Source of the DNA: Candidatus Woesearchaeota archaeon
GTDB lineage: Archaea > Nanobdellota > Nanobdellia > Woesearchaeales > GW2011-AR9
Direction of reading: 5' to 3'
Assembly: GCA_018696595.1 (NCBI GenBank)
Contig: JABHQW010000008.1
Location: 1 to 38,483 of the forward strand
DNA length: 38,483 bases
Shown: piece after piece, positions 23,901 through 30,536 of the stretch
How positions within the stretch are numbered: the first letter of the stretch is position 1
How the letters are laid out: each line of letters opens with the position of its first letter
Position numbers and translations under genes: made by a program
Notes under the pieces: model-generated
The model's database searches: none
What the model was told of the DNA's origin: nothing
What the model saw: only the letters and a program-made list of their open reading frames with translations

Positions 23901-24910
23901 TCCGCAAAAACATGACCTAAGAAAGGACTATCAACTTTTTCACCAGCATTAACTTTCTCTAAGAAATCCTGTTGGATCGTTTCAACATAAATTGCAGGAA
24001 TTCCTTTAGCTCTTGCTAAAGTTATAAACACTAATGCAAAATCAGTACAACCACTAAACTCTCCTTTTTCAATAATTTCTTCAGCAGTAAGACTTCCTTT
24101 AGCTAAAGAGTCAATATCTTTGTGTTCTAAATTGTCTTGGATCCAAGAAATAATATTCTCCGCAATCTCTTTATCAGAATCTCCAGTAATTAAATCGGCC
24201 ATTTTCTGGATTGCAGGAGTGACTTCTGTTTGTTCACCTGTTTGTAAATATTTAGTTGCTAAAGCAGGAAGTTCTTCTTCAGGAGTTTCACTTTCAATCA
24301 TTTCACTTTCATTTACTGGACCCTCAATTTCCTCTTCAACATCTTCAACAACAGTTTCTTTATTATCATCAAAAGCATCTTCAATAACTAAGTTTTCTTC
24401 AAACTCAGATTTAGCAACAGTACTACCAGCAAAAGCGTCGTTAACATAAAGCTTAACATTCATTCCTGGTTCGGTCCAACCAACAAGGTCAAATTTCCCG
24501 CCTGGAATCATTTTCGGAAGATTAACATAAACTTCGGGAGCAGTAGTGTCTGGAACTAATGTTCTGAATGAGTATAAGTTTCCAGAATTGTCATCAACAG
24601 TTCCAGAACTTTCAACATTGTAAAAATATTCCTGATCTTCATTAAGATTCTCTAACGACATCTCGTGCTCAGTTAATTCCTTAGCATCGCCTATCTTTTG
24701 CAAACTTTCTTTATTATCTCCGTAACTTACAAAACTACTTCCAGCTTCATCAGTATCCCATTTAATTACAGCACCATTCTCTGTAATATCTTCTGCACTA
24801 ATACCCGAAATTTCTAACGCGTTAACTAAAGGCAAATTAACAAATAGAGCAATAACTATCAAAACCAATAACTTCCTGTTCAGTATTCTTGTAAATTTTT
24901 CTCTCATCAT
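17987..24910 (-). CDS. Giant secreted surface protein with transglutaminase-like domain
   Basis: 2307 aa. Signal peptide (LLVLIVIALFVNLPLVNA, about residues 14-31), then a fibronectin III-like domain (32-119). An Ig-like domain (about 123-165) seems to be interrupted by an acidic linker and a transglutaminase-like domain with a complete triad: Cys288 (GEFSGCTDFALVF), His333 (GHVFADVYI) and Asp348 (AVDPAGG). More Ig-like domains follow (VFNNVIVGKDK and AADTKAPTL-type starts). The remaining about 1500 residues are Cys-rich, with a possible membrane segment near VAGYACIGSFLGRMVVRW, and end GCGSSAIMYCCLPE. The ATG overlaps the stop of the upstream 670-aa gene (ATGA). The transglutaminase fold could be a protease or crosslinker. 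The Cys content predicts many disulfides. Most of the C-terminal part is not recognisable. Confidence 0.85.
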   Translation of the reverse strand: MMREKFTRILNRKLLVLIVIALFVNLPLVNALEISGISAEDITENGAVIKWDTDEAGSSFVSYGDNKESLQKIGDAKELTEHEMSLENLNEDQEYFYNVESSGTVDDNSGNLYSFRTLVPDTTAPEVYVNLPKMIPGGKFDLVGWTEPGMNVKLYVNDAFAGSTVAKSEFEENLVIEDAFDDNKETVVEDVEEEIEGPVNESEMIESETPEEELPALATKYLQTGEQTEVTPAIQKMADLITGDSDKEIAENIISWIQDNLEHKDIDSLAKGSLTAEEIIEKGEFSGCTDFALVFITLARAKGIPAIYVETIQQDFLEKVNAGEKVDSPFLGHVFADVYIDGAWKAVDPAGGYFTTVDSSCASENKYEGLNGCYNRKEDGENVPYVIYEKGLDFSALGFNNKKDFVDEIYDQEKALVGSAISFSYLEAPYGKALWDKNQEDKEEEDKPENLDGKFVFNNVIVGKDKDNQIGIEVIDAAGNSAQFSGTVFADGSKPQITVADIPEIVDQGSFDLVATISEESDYEVFVNNESEADGTGVEIKESLSLEEGENIIKIVAKDVAGWETIKEIVIGADTKAPTLKFDISKGQEYYQGRAESSIDGETEAGADIYLFVYRPIGYDYSPKFDRAWAKVTADQNGTFKFKDVDFESEPVSLENLAPKEVPQNLLDYSIFPTSTVVDQQQWTYHVFLVAEDKSGKTAFAQTTVTVNTCYSSDWDFDIRSVPEFQRPLRLDPGLLDDGREEATAVFNLSYRGSGQAKKDQNSGQILPEGEAFKVNSVSFDRACTSGMMEDESTKLGCNVMPPHPRKISNNDKTAWYLTYNLHSAEKLSDKDGDFWNDFKKRQIVFPMKIRVSYQERDGNGNLGPVKTQTSCYDLSYFVDIPIDSADMIPDWLADEGLTVVDETINLIDNILPYIEDAVLVAGYACIGSFLGRMVVRWLRIFTAKYESYSSKVSSAVGADAEGKKCPKDQSNLLLKKTVDHWSEVSGLFNQPGTNPGDYDSIGYTDGNVKQDWNAEGYSLDDVCPSTAGMWKAEAALDQLYKWTCDRVYCRAVPAGWTASKDKAEVDTVVLKQSQCSVSASGVPLQEIENCNEIIEKNHVSSMPNQRTAEFISKGGSTCYRYNDRLYIDTGGASKSVVRGGETRELSLIYDFGRKLNTGGLSAIAQDVPQKLIAYKPPKANNFIVGQDRSCEYVCQSLRKPGYEYDVTKSVKNIANEQEKGAVQHGCYAEKFSGKNIVLEGGVEIPEPAADSDEQTIIIRENEQGELTDQSGNSKDSTNLGEPIAETADDTNGRLLKGPRYPAGYTSDCFVDLEQTGQASASTVQCQSDAICKTELGNNSFCGKNNICIVEGVVTQTASTSTLVAKKPDTGYTGLLQCVCVAEDINNTKGYSGVRVAAKEVGEESERWSYRQGTLFRESSGNGGTYYPEWRYYSVRDTSSAFGADYLLDYLKGENKEVHEVNPHTQFLGAYQTICLSRVRAQLITLKSILEGFRNCIEEAKISGLTDAGVCKTIFSQHVCGLVYKIIAYFYNDCSANTAGDQAKGESGGLLDSLGFGFKAGIESIGEAMQSSIDDIKSDYGNAQLNQYFAAGSKGFTQSICMAAFGYDWPMGTDFILDSAYAVSGKTTVMVFPAERELATFNPQKGSAVYNYNLGAMVLPGCKIKSVDVSLKCVGQEDLDRPGVSCEGQGCDCLHITEESSNLESEKTYNVEHGRIRDLKSGSFVDLEIPAPQKVDSSYRYDHVVVKLNLDAYEESEKCFDEGYRDGVFYYPIIDTSAPAEFICQVQPATGRYFCPEVQKMFGSGAGVYLEDPYMSCYDQRTQSWIGCKTPGVFSKGDPIRVKVHMMTDGGDYCLRTSVSGLYQQSDPLNSYSSQFPPADPLPKGLPGPFAIEIQGLGTVNEGMFSGGSGKLTLDTSSSAPGCSQPFAYGSSGASVQSKDYPFIFEKVGNQYRVKFPSGVTVEGPAGYTEFPQGLESVLRKDGKDLLTPQEIKATIFNFGGLKYTNLVGAPTVGNGKTSCVYSAGGSSISSLGQSSISVTAKLLMPDGQNGCFNANIGVKAPTFGRSEHTESITLTLQPLVAQQASQLHQDYMVGNCAEVLARSGKILDRKNNDVEDAIAVYYSAACHILLGGENWVQNQDSKFKVCSMLKTFFERDYGFGNIGQPYPEGVTGTLGNEKPDYEKIRKYLTIIKDKAQCNIDITGAGVTDGASLDTTSPVTGTCGHKDANFQIATNYPAGWQPNNWNTYVCRTPTGGALLSSSNLPGSPPTTPQCWSRGMYSTQAWADSLGLEHGCGSSAIMYCCLPE

Positions 24911-26919
24911 TTTACTTCTGGTTTAGGCAAAATTAAACTATGTTCCTTTAACCCCAACATTAATTCCACCATTTCATCTTCATTTGGATTCTTTTTAGTA
25001 ATAGTATGGAAAATAATTTCGTTAACATTTTCTAATTTGTTCCAAGGAACAGTCCATTCTCCTTTATATCCACCAACAAACTCTTCTTCGTTAAAGACAT
25101 GTACTTCCACATCATAGGTAAAGTCTGCTTTAGCCATTAATTCAACTTTCTGATCCTCCAAGAATTGGTCACTTAATCCAGAAGAACGAACAAAGTTAAT
25201 ATCATGAGTAATTTCTTTCTCAGAATAATTCCATGGTTGAAGTTTCATGGTAATCAAAGCCAACTCATCTTGAGTCGCACTTTCTGCATTTCCAAATAAA
25301 AGATCCCCGCCAATAAATAATTCATGTTTGACAATCTTAATTTTGCTAAGCGGAACTTTAATAGTTGGTATTAAGTTTAATTCAACTTCTTGGCCATCTT
25401 TAGTAACAACCCGTTGCCAATCTTCTTTGTAACTATCTTTAGTTCCCCTCAGAATACCACCAACGCAATAAGGAAAGTTTGTTGAGAAACCAGCATAACC
25501 TAATCCCGCATAATCATATTCAGTTTTACCAATTTCACATTGATATTGTAAACAACTAAATTCAACATCAACTTCATCTAAATCTTCGGTGTAAGCTACA
25601 CCCTGACCATTTTCAACAAATTCATAAGTTTTTACAGTCATTGGAACTTTTCTTTGAACACAGTAATCTTCTAAAGTTTCAGTAGGGAACATGTAAGAAG
25701 GTCTTGATTCTGGATTACCTCTACTTGGCTGATTTGCAACTAAATGAACAGTAAAAGCCATGTTAAAATTATAACCTGTTGTTTCATCTCTTAAGTTTAC
25801 GGTTACTGGATACATTAAATCATAAGTGAACTTCCAACTTTGGATGCATAAGAAAGATAATTGTTCTGCCCCACCCAGACTAGAACTTTTTAATTTTGAG
25901 CCAGAAACTGGAGTTACTGCAAAAACATAAGGAAAACTAGAATCAAAATTAAAAATTACATTAACATCAGAATCAGCATAATCATCTCCTAAGTCCCAAA
26001 CATAATGATTATCATAATAAGTTAATCCGTCTTCATACGCTGGATAATAATTTGTTGGGAATTCAACAACATCTGTATCTTTAATTCTTAACTGTCTTAA
26101 ATTTACTCTCACTAATTCTAATAAAGTTTCTTCTGCTTCTTTAACACTCCAGGTTTTTTTGTTACAACTTAATGTCATTCCAGCAGCAGGAACTTTAGGA
26201 TGTTCTAAAGCAATTAAATCTTGAGTAAGGTCTTCAAGTTTAAGTGTATCCATCTCCTTTTCAATAATTCTCTCAGCCAATTTGTGTAAGCGTTTTAACT
26301 TGGCCGGATTCTCAGTTACGTGATTAATTACTTCGGAAACGACTTCTCCACCCTTATTTCTAACCTCAACATCCCAATGAACATTAAAAATAACTTTACT
26401 TTCTACAATTTCTGTATTCGCAGTGATGTCACTTTTTTCAATTAAATCATAAGATTCTTGAAAAGCTTCTAAATCAAATAAACAAGGTCTTAAATTTTCT
26501 TCGATATAAGTGTCAATTCTTTCCTTAATTAAAAGAATTGAAGGAACATTTACGTTCGGACCAGAAGCCCAAAATGGAACTGTATGTATTGGAGATATTT
26601 TTAACCCATAATTAGCATCATTAAGAGAATCTTCAGAGATTTTAATATATCCCCCTTGCGAACCAATAATTAACAACGCATCTTCTCCCACTTGATCCAT
26701 ACAAGTTGTAATGAAATTTTCAACTTTACCTTTCTCTGTAGGAATGATTTCTTCGGTTTTAAACGAGATTACTTCTTTCTTTAACGCTATTACTAAGACC
26801 AAAGCTAGTAACATTAAAATCCCAAGAATAATGAAAATAGTAATCTGGCCTTTCTTAGATCTAGGTTTAGCAGAAAAAGCTCTAATTACATCTAATTTAT
26901 ACCTCTTTTTGTTATTCAC
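24907..26919 (-). CDS. KGQ-type membrane-anchored surface protein
   Basis: 670 aa. Starts at GTG 26919, about 30 nt after TATA TTTATAAA (26946-26953), so the mRNA is probably leaderless. After a 22-residue basic head comes KKGQITIFIILGILMLLALV, a single hydrophobic helix of the KGQ-x-TIFI kind that recurs at the N-terminus of large surface proteins in Woesearchaeota-like genomes. It resembles a class III (prepilin) signal with Gly then Gln, though there is no Glu at +5. The ectodomain (about 45-670) is mixed alpha/beta with no recognised catalytic motif and several Cys. It is the first gene of the secreted operon and overlaps the giant gene by 4 nt, so the two probably form a complex. The function is otherwise unknown. 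Confidence 0.8.
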   Translation of the reverse strand: MNNKKRYKLDVIRAFSAKPRSKKGQITIFIILGILMLLALVLVIALKKEVISFKTEEIIPTEKGKVENFITTCMDQVGEDALLIIGSQGGYIKISEDSLNDANYGLKISPIHTVPFWASGPNVNVPSILLIKERIDTYIEENLRPCLFDLEAFQESYDLIEKSDITANTEIVESKVIFNVHWDVEVRNKGGEVVSEVINHVTENPAKLKRLHKLAERIIEKEMDTLKLEDLTQDLIALEHPKVPAAGMTLSCNKKTWSVKEAEETLLELVRVNLRQLRIKDTDVVEFPTNYYPAYEDGLTYYDNHYVWDLGDDYADSDVNVIFNFDSSFPYVFAVTPVSGSKLKSSSLGGAEQLSFLCIQSWKFTYDLMYPVTVNLRDETTGYNFNMAFTVHLVANQPSRGNPESRPSYMFPTETLEDYCVQRKVPMTVKTYEFVENGQGVAYTEDLDEVDVEFSCLQYQCEIGKTEYDYAGLGYAGFSTNFPYCVGGILRGTKDSYKEDWQRVVTKDGQEVELNLIPTIKVPLSKIKIVKHELFIGGDLLFGNAESATQDELALITMKLQPWNYSEKEITHDINFVRSSGLSDQFLEDQKVELMAKADFTYDVEVHVFNEEEFVGGYKGEWTVPWNKLENVNEIIFHTITKKNPNEDEMVELMLGLKEHSLILPKPEVK

Positions 26920-26945
26920 TTTAATATTTTAAGTATATTATTTTT

Positions 26946-26953
26946 ATTTATAA
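26946..26953 (-). promoter_or_regulatory. TATA box of the secreted-protein operon
   Basis: On the minus strand TTTATAAA about 30 nt before GTG 26919. No other strong promoter is seen within the 16-kb operon downstream, where gene gaps are 8-44 nt or overlaps. The 192-nt gap between 26919 and 27112 otherwise shows no gene or tRNA; short frames there stop within a few codons. Confidence 0.6.
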
Positions 26954-27111
26954 AGGTTTTGAAATGAGCCCCCTAAATTACAGAGGAAAAACCATCAGAA
27001 AATATACTTTTTTTGAAAGAAGCGCCAGAAAATGAAAGAATATTAACAAAATTTCTTAATTAGATTGCATTTAACCCAGCAAAAACCAGTGATTTTTTAG
27101 GTTGCTTAACA

Positions 27112-27918
27112 TCAACCAATATAACTCATATCCCTATCTTTTGCTTTCGCACCAGCTTGATTGGAACCCATTGCAGACATCCATTCCTTAGTTTTTTTCT
27201 TCAACTCTTTCTCAACTTCAATAATTTCTTTACTCATTTTCTTCAAATCATAACCAAACTTAAATTTCTTCTCAATAACTTTAAGAATTTCTTGTGCACC
27301 TTTAATCCCCAAATACATTGGATGGCCAAAAGTTTCTGCAAGTAAAGCCACCCCCTTGATATTTCTTTTCATTCCCAATCCAAGAAGGACTCCTGAAACT
27401 CCGACGATCGGACCAACAACACCAAAAATATCTTTCTCAACCAACATTCCTTTCTTCACATATTCTTTGAAAAGTTTTTCATCATTTCCAGTACAATAAA
27501 CTTTTGGTTTCTCTGGCAGAGATTGTAACCCGATGCCACCAGTAGTAATCATTTCTGCACATTTGAAATGTTTAACAATTTTAAGAATCTCTTCACAAAA
27601 AGTGTAACAACTTTCTTCATCAATCGGTTGAATATCACCAACTAAAAGAATTAGGTCTCTTTTGTTTTTATTTTTGAATTGTTTGTAATAAATTTCAACT
27701 TTAGGCATTTCTACTAGATTATTTTCCCCGACAAAAACGGAGTGAGGAAATTTATATGAGAAAAATGAATACAATTTCTTCGCTTTAAACTCCTCTACTA
27801 AAAAATCAACAGCAATCTTACCTACATTACCAATTCCAGGTAAACCTTCTACAAATAAAGGATTATTTAGCTTAGGTAACGTTTTTGTTTCTTGTGTAAC
27901 TTGCCAAGTCGAATTCAT
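27112..27918 (-). CDS. PAC2-family (proteasome assembly chaperone-like) protein
   Basis: 268 aa. PAC2-family core: NNPLFVEGLPGIGNVGKIAVDFL at the start, LILLVGDIQP, MITTGGIGLQ, FGVVGPIVGVSGVLLGLG, and KGVALLAETFGHPMYLGIKGA, as in archaeal COG2047 proteins and PbaB. A Lys/Glu-rich helical tail (about 220-255) follows. PbaB-like proteins help assemble the archaeal 20S proteasome. The C-terminus here ends SYIG, so the classic hydrophobic-Tyr-X tail is not exactly at the end. No proteasome genes are in the window. It may be co-transcribed with the methyltransferase 44 nt upstream. Confidence 0.85.
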   Translation of the reverse strand: MNSTWQVTQETKTLPKLNNPLFVEGLPGIGNVGKIAVDFLVEEFKAKKLYSFFSYKFPHSVFVGENNLVEMPKVEIYYKQFKNKNKRDLILLVGDIQPIDEESCYTFCEEILKIVKHFKCAEMITTGGIGLQSLPEKPKVYCTGNDEKLFKEYVKKGMLVEKDIFGVVGPIVGVSGVLLGLGMKRNIKGVALLAETFGHPMYLGIKGAQEILKVIEKKFKFGYDLKKMSKEIIEVEKELKKKTKEWMSAMGSNQAGAKAKDRDMSYIG

Positions 27919-27962
27919 GGTTCGTTAGAAAGGGTTATTGTTTAAAAATGTTTGTTAAATCC

Positions 27963-28853
27963 TCACTTAAACTCATGCCGAGCAATTTCACGATGTAACT
28001 TAATTCTATCTTTCCAGGTTCTTCCTTTTAAATCAATATTATGTTCTACACAAACACTTGTTCCATTGCCATCTCGTTTTACAATTCCAACATTATAGTA
28101 AATCAAAGGATTCTGAGAACTTACTTCATCAACAAAACTCGAATACTTTCCCTGATAAACACTTTCTAAGAATTCTAAAGTACTAATGGAAGGAAGTACA
28201 TTTGTATAAACAATTGAAGGATCACCAGTTATTAATTGAGGGATGTATCTTAAAAACCTTGGCCCAAACTCATCTCCCAAACACATCTGATTAAAAAAGA
28301 GAATCCCATTTTCAGCTAAGTGATAATCTGCAATTGTTAATTGATTCTTAAACTCCCCTTGTCCATCACTTCCCCCTCGTGCGTGTTGAGGAATCTTTTC
28401 TTCAACAGAACTAGGATAAATATGATAAGGAGGGTACAACCCAATTACTTTTGCACTTCTTTCTGGAACAGAAGATTGACTATACACTCCGTGTTGTACT
28501 TGTAGCTCCAAACCATTTAATATTGCGTTTTTCTTTGCAAAGTCTACGGCTCGTTTACTTTTATCAATAGCTGTAACTCTTGCATTAAAATGTTTAGCCA
28601 TTAACAAACCAAAAACCCCGCTACCACAACCAACGTCTAAAAAATCTACGGTCCCAGTTGCTTCTATTAATGCTTCTTTAACATATGACTTAACAAATTG
28701 CCAAGTAAAAGGCTGTTCTTCATGAAAAATTGCCATAACATTATCATCACACTCATTTCTTTTCCGATCAATTCTATCAACTTGTAACCTCACACTATCT
28801 AATTCAACGTAATCATCGTACATAGTAGGGCTATTTGTTGTAAAGCTTTTCAT
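27963..28853 (-). CDS. Class I SAM-dependent methyltransferase, target unknown
   Basis: 296 aa. SAM-binding motif VDFLDVGCGSGVFGLLMAKH (about 74-93), the acidic loop RVTAIDKSKRAVDFAKKNA, and a motif IV of GLYPPYHIYP in place of the usual NPPY. Together these suggest an N-methyltransferase related to the PrmA/RsmC/HemK group, acting on a protein or RNA. The stretch IPQHARGGSDGQGEFKNQL resembles the GG-DG loop after motif IV in 50S/16S N2-guanine enzymes. The C-terminal about 80 residues are not recognised. It lies 6 nt after the secreted beta-barrel-like protein. The specific substrate cannot be assigned. Confidence 0.78.
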   Translation of the reverse strand: MKSFTTNSPTMYDDYVELDSVRLQVDRIDRKRNECDDNVMAIFHEEQPFTWQFVKSYVKEALIEATGTVDFLDVGCGSGVFGLLMAKHFNARVTAIDKSKRAVDFAKKNAILNGLELQVQHGVYSQSSVPERSAKVIGLYPPYHIYPSSVEEKIPQHARGGSDGQGEFKNQLTIADYHLAENGILFFNQMCLGDEFGPRFLRYIPQLITGDPSIVYTNVLPSISTLEFLESVYQGKYSSFVDEVSSQNPLIYYNVGIVKRDGNGTSVCVEHNIDLKGRTWKDRIKLHREIARHEFK

Positions 28854-28859
28854 TTTAAA

Positions 28860-29552
28860 CTAAAATTCTTTTTTAAAAAAACCACCAACATTGTAACCTA
28901 ATTCCCCATCATCACCAATTTGAATTAGATCCCCAGCAGCACCAAACTGGTAATCACCCACACCTAAACCCAGTCTTAATCTTTCAACACTAAAGTTATG
29001 TCCTAGTTCTCCAAAGTTAGTGACCGTTTCTATCTGTGTGATCAATTTCAAAGCATCACTTAATTTTGGTGTGTATTGCATTAAAGTAATGATTTCTCCA
29101 GTAGGATTTTCATCAACATTCACAGTTCCTAAAGCAAACAGACTAAAATCATTCCACTTACTAAAATATTGAACACCAGGTCGAGCAACAAAACCATCCG
29201 TTGGTGTAAATTGCATTTCTACTACAACATCCAAGCCACCAATTAGATGATATGATAAATCCACTAAAGTAAATGGGGCAAGATTATTTTCATAATCTGT
29301 TGTTAACCTAGTTCTTGCTAGAAGATTAGTTTTGGGAGCCAATTCTCCAAATAGTTTTGCATCTAAAGTAACTGCTTCATTACCTGCCATTAACTCTACA
29401 GAACCTCCTGCTGTTGCTGGTGTTGGGCTTAATGCCATTATTGCAGCCATTGCTGCTGTTGCTAATCCTTTTGGATTAATTTCTGTGGTTAGTGCATTTC
29501 CAACATATGGGATTTTACTAACTGTATCATTTAATTTTTTTCTTATATTCAT
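28860..29552 (-). CDS. Secreted beta-strand-rich protein with C-terminal Phe
   Basis: 230 aa from ATG 29552, chosen because a GGAGGG ribosome site (plus 29561-29566) precedes it; the open frame continues to 29600 without one. A long N-region is followed by GLATAAMAAIMALSPTPATAGG, a Sec-type signal. The mature part has 9-10 alternating beta strands (LLARTRLTTDY, LDVVVEMQF, FSLFALGTVNV, GEIITLMQY, SVERLRLGLGVGDYQFGAAG) separated by turns, and ends GGFFKKEF. Alternating patterns with a terminal Phe are the hallmark of bacterial outer-membrane barrels, unexpected in an archaeon. The mature start matches the protein at 1-169. Divergent from a TrmB-like gene. Barrel structure is inference; function unknown. 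Confidence 0.75.
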   Translation of the reverse strand: MNIRKKLNDTVSKIPYVGNALTTEINPKGLATAAMAAIMALSPTPATAGGSVELMAGNEAVTLDAKLFGELAPKTNLLARTRLTTDYENNLAPFTLVDLSYHLIGGLDVVVEMQFTPTDGFVARPGVQYFSKWNDFSLFALGTVNVDENPTGEIITLMQYTPKLSDALKLITQIETVTNFGELGHNFSVERLRLGLGVGDYQFGAAGDLIQIGDDGELGYNVGGFFKKEF

Positions 29553-29599
29553 TTTTAGTTCCCTCCGTCTTACTACATAATAGTCACAACAGAGAAACA

Positions 29600-29607
29600 T
29601 TTAAATA
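29600..29607. promoter_or_regulatory. Shared TATA box between divergent genes
   Basis: ATTTAAAT (within CATTTAAATACT) is self-complementary and can serve both directions. It is about 29 nt before the TrmB start at 29633 (leaderless) and about 50 nt before the secreted-protein start at 29552, leaving room for its ribosome site. Confidence 0.55.
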
Positions 29608-29611
29608 CTCG

Positions 29612-29631
29612 CTACTATAGAAAGATAGTAG
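29612..29631. promoter_or_regulatory. Perfect palindrome touching the TrmB-like start codon
   Basis: CTACTAT (29612-29618), 6-nt spacer, ATAGTAG (29625-29631): 7-bp perfect arms ending one base before ATG 29633 and downstream of the TATA. A protein here would block transcription of its own gene. A weaker related inverted repeat (ACTA-N5-TAGT) is at 29572-29584, over the start site of the divergent gene. Confidence 0.7.
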
Positions 29632-29632
29632 G

Positions 29633-30391
29633 ATGGACAAGATACAACAGATATTAAGTAAGATTGGTTTAACAAAACAAGAGTCAAAAGTATATTTGTC
29701 TCTTTTAGAATTACAAGAAGCCCAGACTGGAAAATTGTGTAAGTTCACAAAAATTGCCAGCTCAAACATTTACAAGATATTAGAATCATTAATGGAAAAA
29801 GGATTAACACATTATCGTCTCCAAAATAACATCAAGGTTTTTATGCCTGCCCCCCCGGAATCATTAAATGAATTATTTCTACAAAAACAGAAAAAGTTAG
29901 ATGAAGAAAGAAAAGAAGTCAATAAATTAATTTCTAATTTAAAAAAAATCGAGGTTAAGAAAGAACCACATTCCAATTACAAATATTATGAAGGTTTGAT
30001 TGGATTAAAATCTATGTGGCATGAAATTAATTCTAACATAATCAAAGATACTAAATTGTATTATTACACCGCCAAAAAAGAAAGTTATGAACGGTTTGTA
30101 GGGTTTTTTACTGAACACCACAAAATTAGAACTAAAAAACAAGCAACTGGAAAAATGATTTTTCCTGAAGAAGATAGAAAATTAGCGAAAGAAAGAAAAA
30201 AAGCAGACAAAAGATTTGAGGCTAAATTTATAAATCTCAAAAATGATGCTGAATGGGGCATTATTGGTGATTTATTTTACATACAATACATTACTGGAAA
30301 GAACCCGCGAGGATTTCTAATTAAAGACAAAACTTTTGCAGATACATTTAAGCAAGTTTTCAAACAAATTTGGAAAGAAGCAAATAGATAA
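29633..30391 (+). CDS. TrmB-family transcriptional regulator (second)
   Basis: 252 aa. Winged helix: ILSKIGLTKQESKVYLSLLE (8-27), KFTKIASSNIYKILESLMEKGLTHY and wing RLQNNIKVFMPAPPE. A long charged coiled-coil (about 82-115) follows, then KYYEGLIGLKSMWHEI, the same effector-domain entry as the other regulator (RLYKGLKGVRTIFQDI). The ligand is unknown. The perfect palindrome abutting the start codon suggests autorepression. It is divergent from a secreted-protein gene whose paralogue is divergent from the other TrmB-like gene, so the regulator/secreted pair has been duplicated. It ends 5 nt before the 3' end of the convergent tRNA gene. Confidence 0.88.
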   Translation: MDKIQQILSKIGLTKQESKVYLSLLELQEAQTGKLCKFTKIASSNIYKILESLMEKGLTHYRLQNNIKVFMPAPPESLNELFLQKQKKLDEERKEVNKLISNLKKIEVKKEPHSNYKYYEGLIGLKSMWHEINSNIIKDTKLYYYTAKKESYERFVGFFTEHHKIRTKKQATGKMIFPEEDRKLAKERKKADKRFEAKFINLKNDAEWGIIGDLFYIQYITGKNPRGFLIKDKTFADTFKQVFKQIWKEANR

Positions 30392-30410
30392 TTAACTGCG
30401 GGGGACGAGA

Positions 30411-30458
30411 CTTTCAAAAAAGTTGCACTTTTTTTAAATCATTAAGTACAACTTAATA
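30411..30458 (-). other. tRNA intron in the T-loop (59/60)
   Basis: 48 nt between G59 (30459) and T60 (30410). A textbook bulge-helix-bulge surrounds it: outer helix is the T-stem, inner 4-bp helix is TTCA (54-57) with intron TGAA (30413-30416), both bulges read AGT, and cutting after the second bulge base gives the canonical T-loop. A 10-bp hairpin AGTTGTACTT/AAGTGCAACT lies within the intron. Confidence 0.88.
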
Positions 30459-30490
30459 CTTGAACTCGCGCATCCACTAAGGAACAAGGC

Positions 30491-30536
30491 GTTTGCAACG
30501 TTAGGCGCGAGCCCCAGAAATCTATGATTTCTCGTG
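30491..30536 (-). other. tRNA intron at the canonical 37/38 site
   Basis: 46 nt between G37 (30537) and G38 (30490). The 3' bulge ACG and 5' bulge GGC fit a relaxed bulge-helix-bulge with an imperfect inner helix (TTG/CAA plus one mismatch). The intron itself folds into AGAAAT/ATTTCT and CGAG/CTCG stems. Exact ends could shift by a base or two. Confidence 0.8.
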
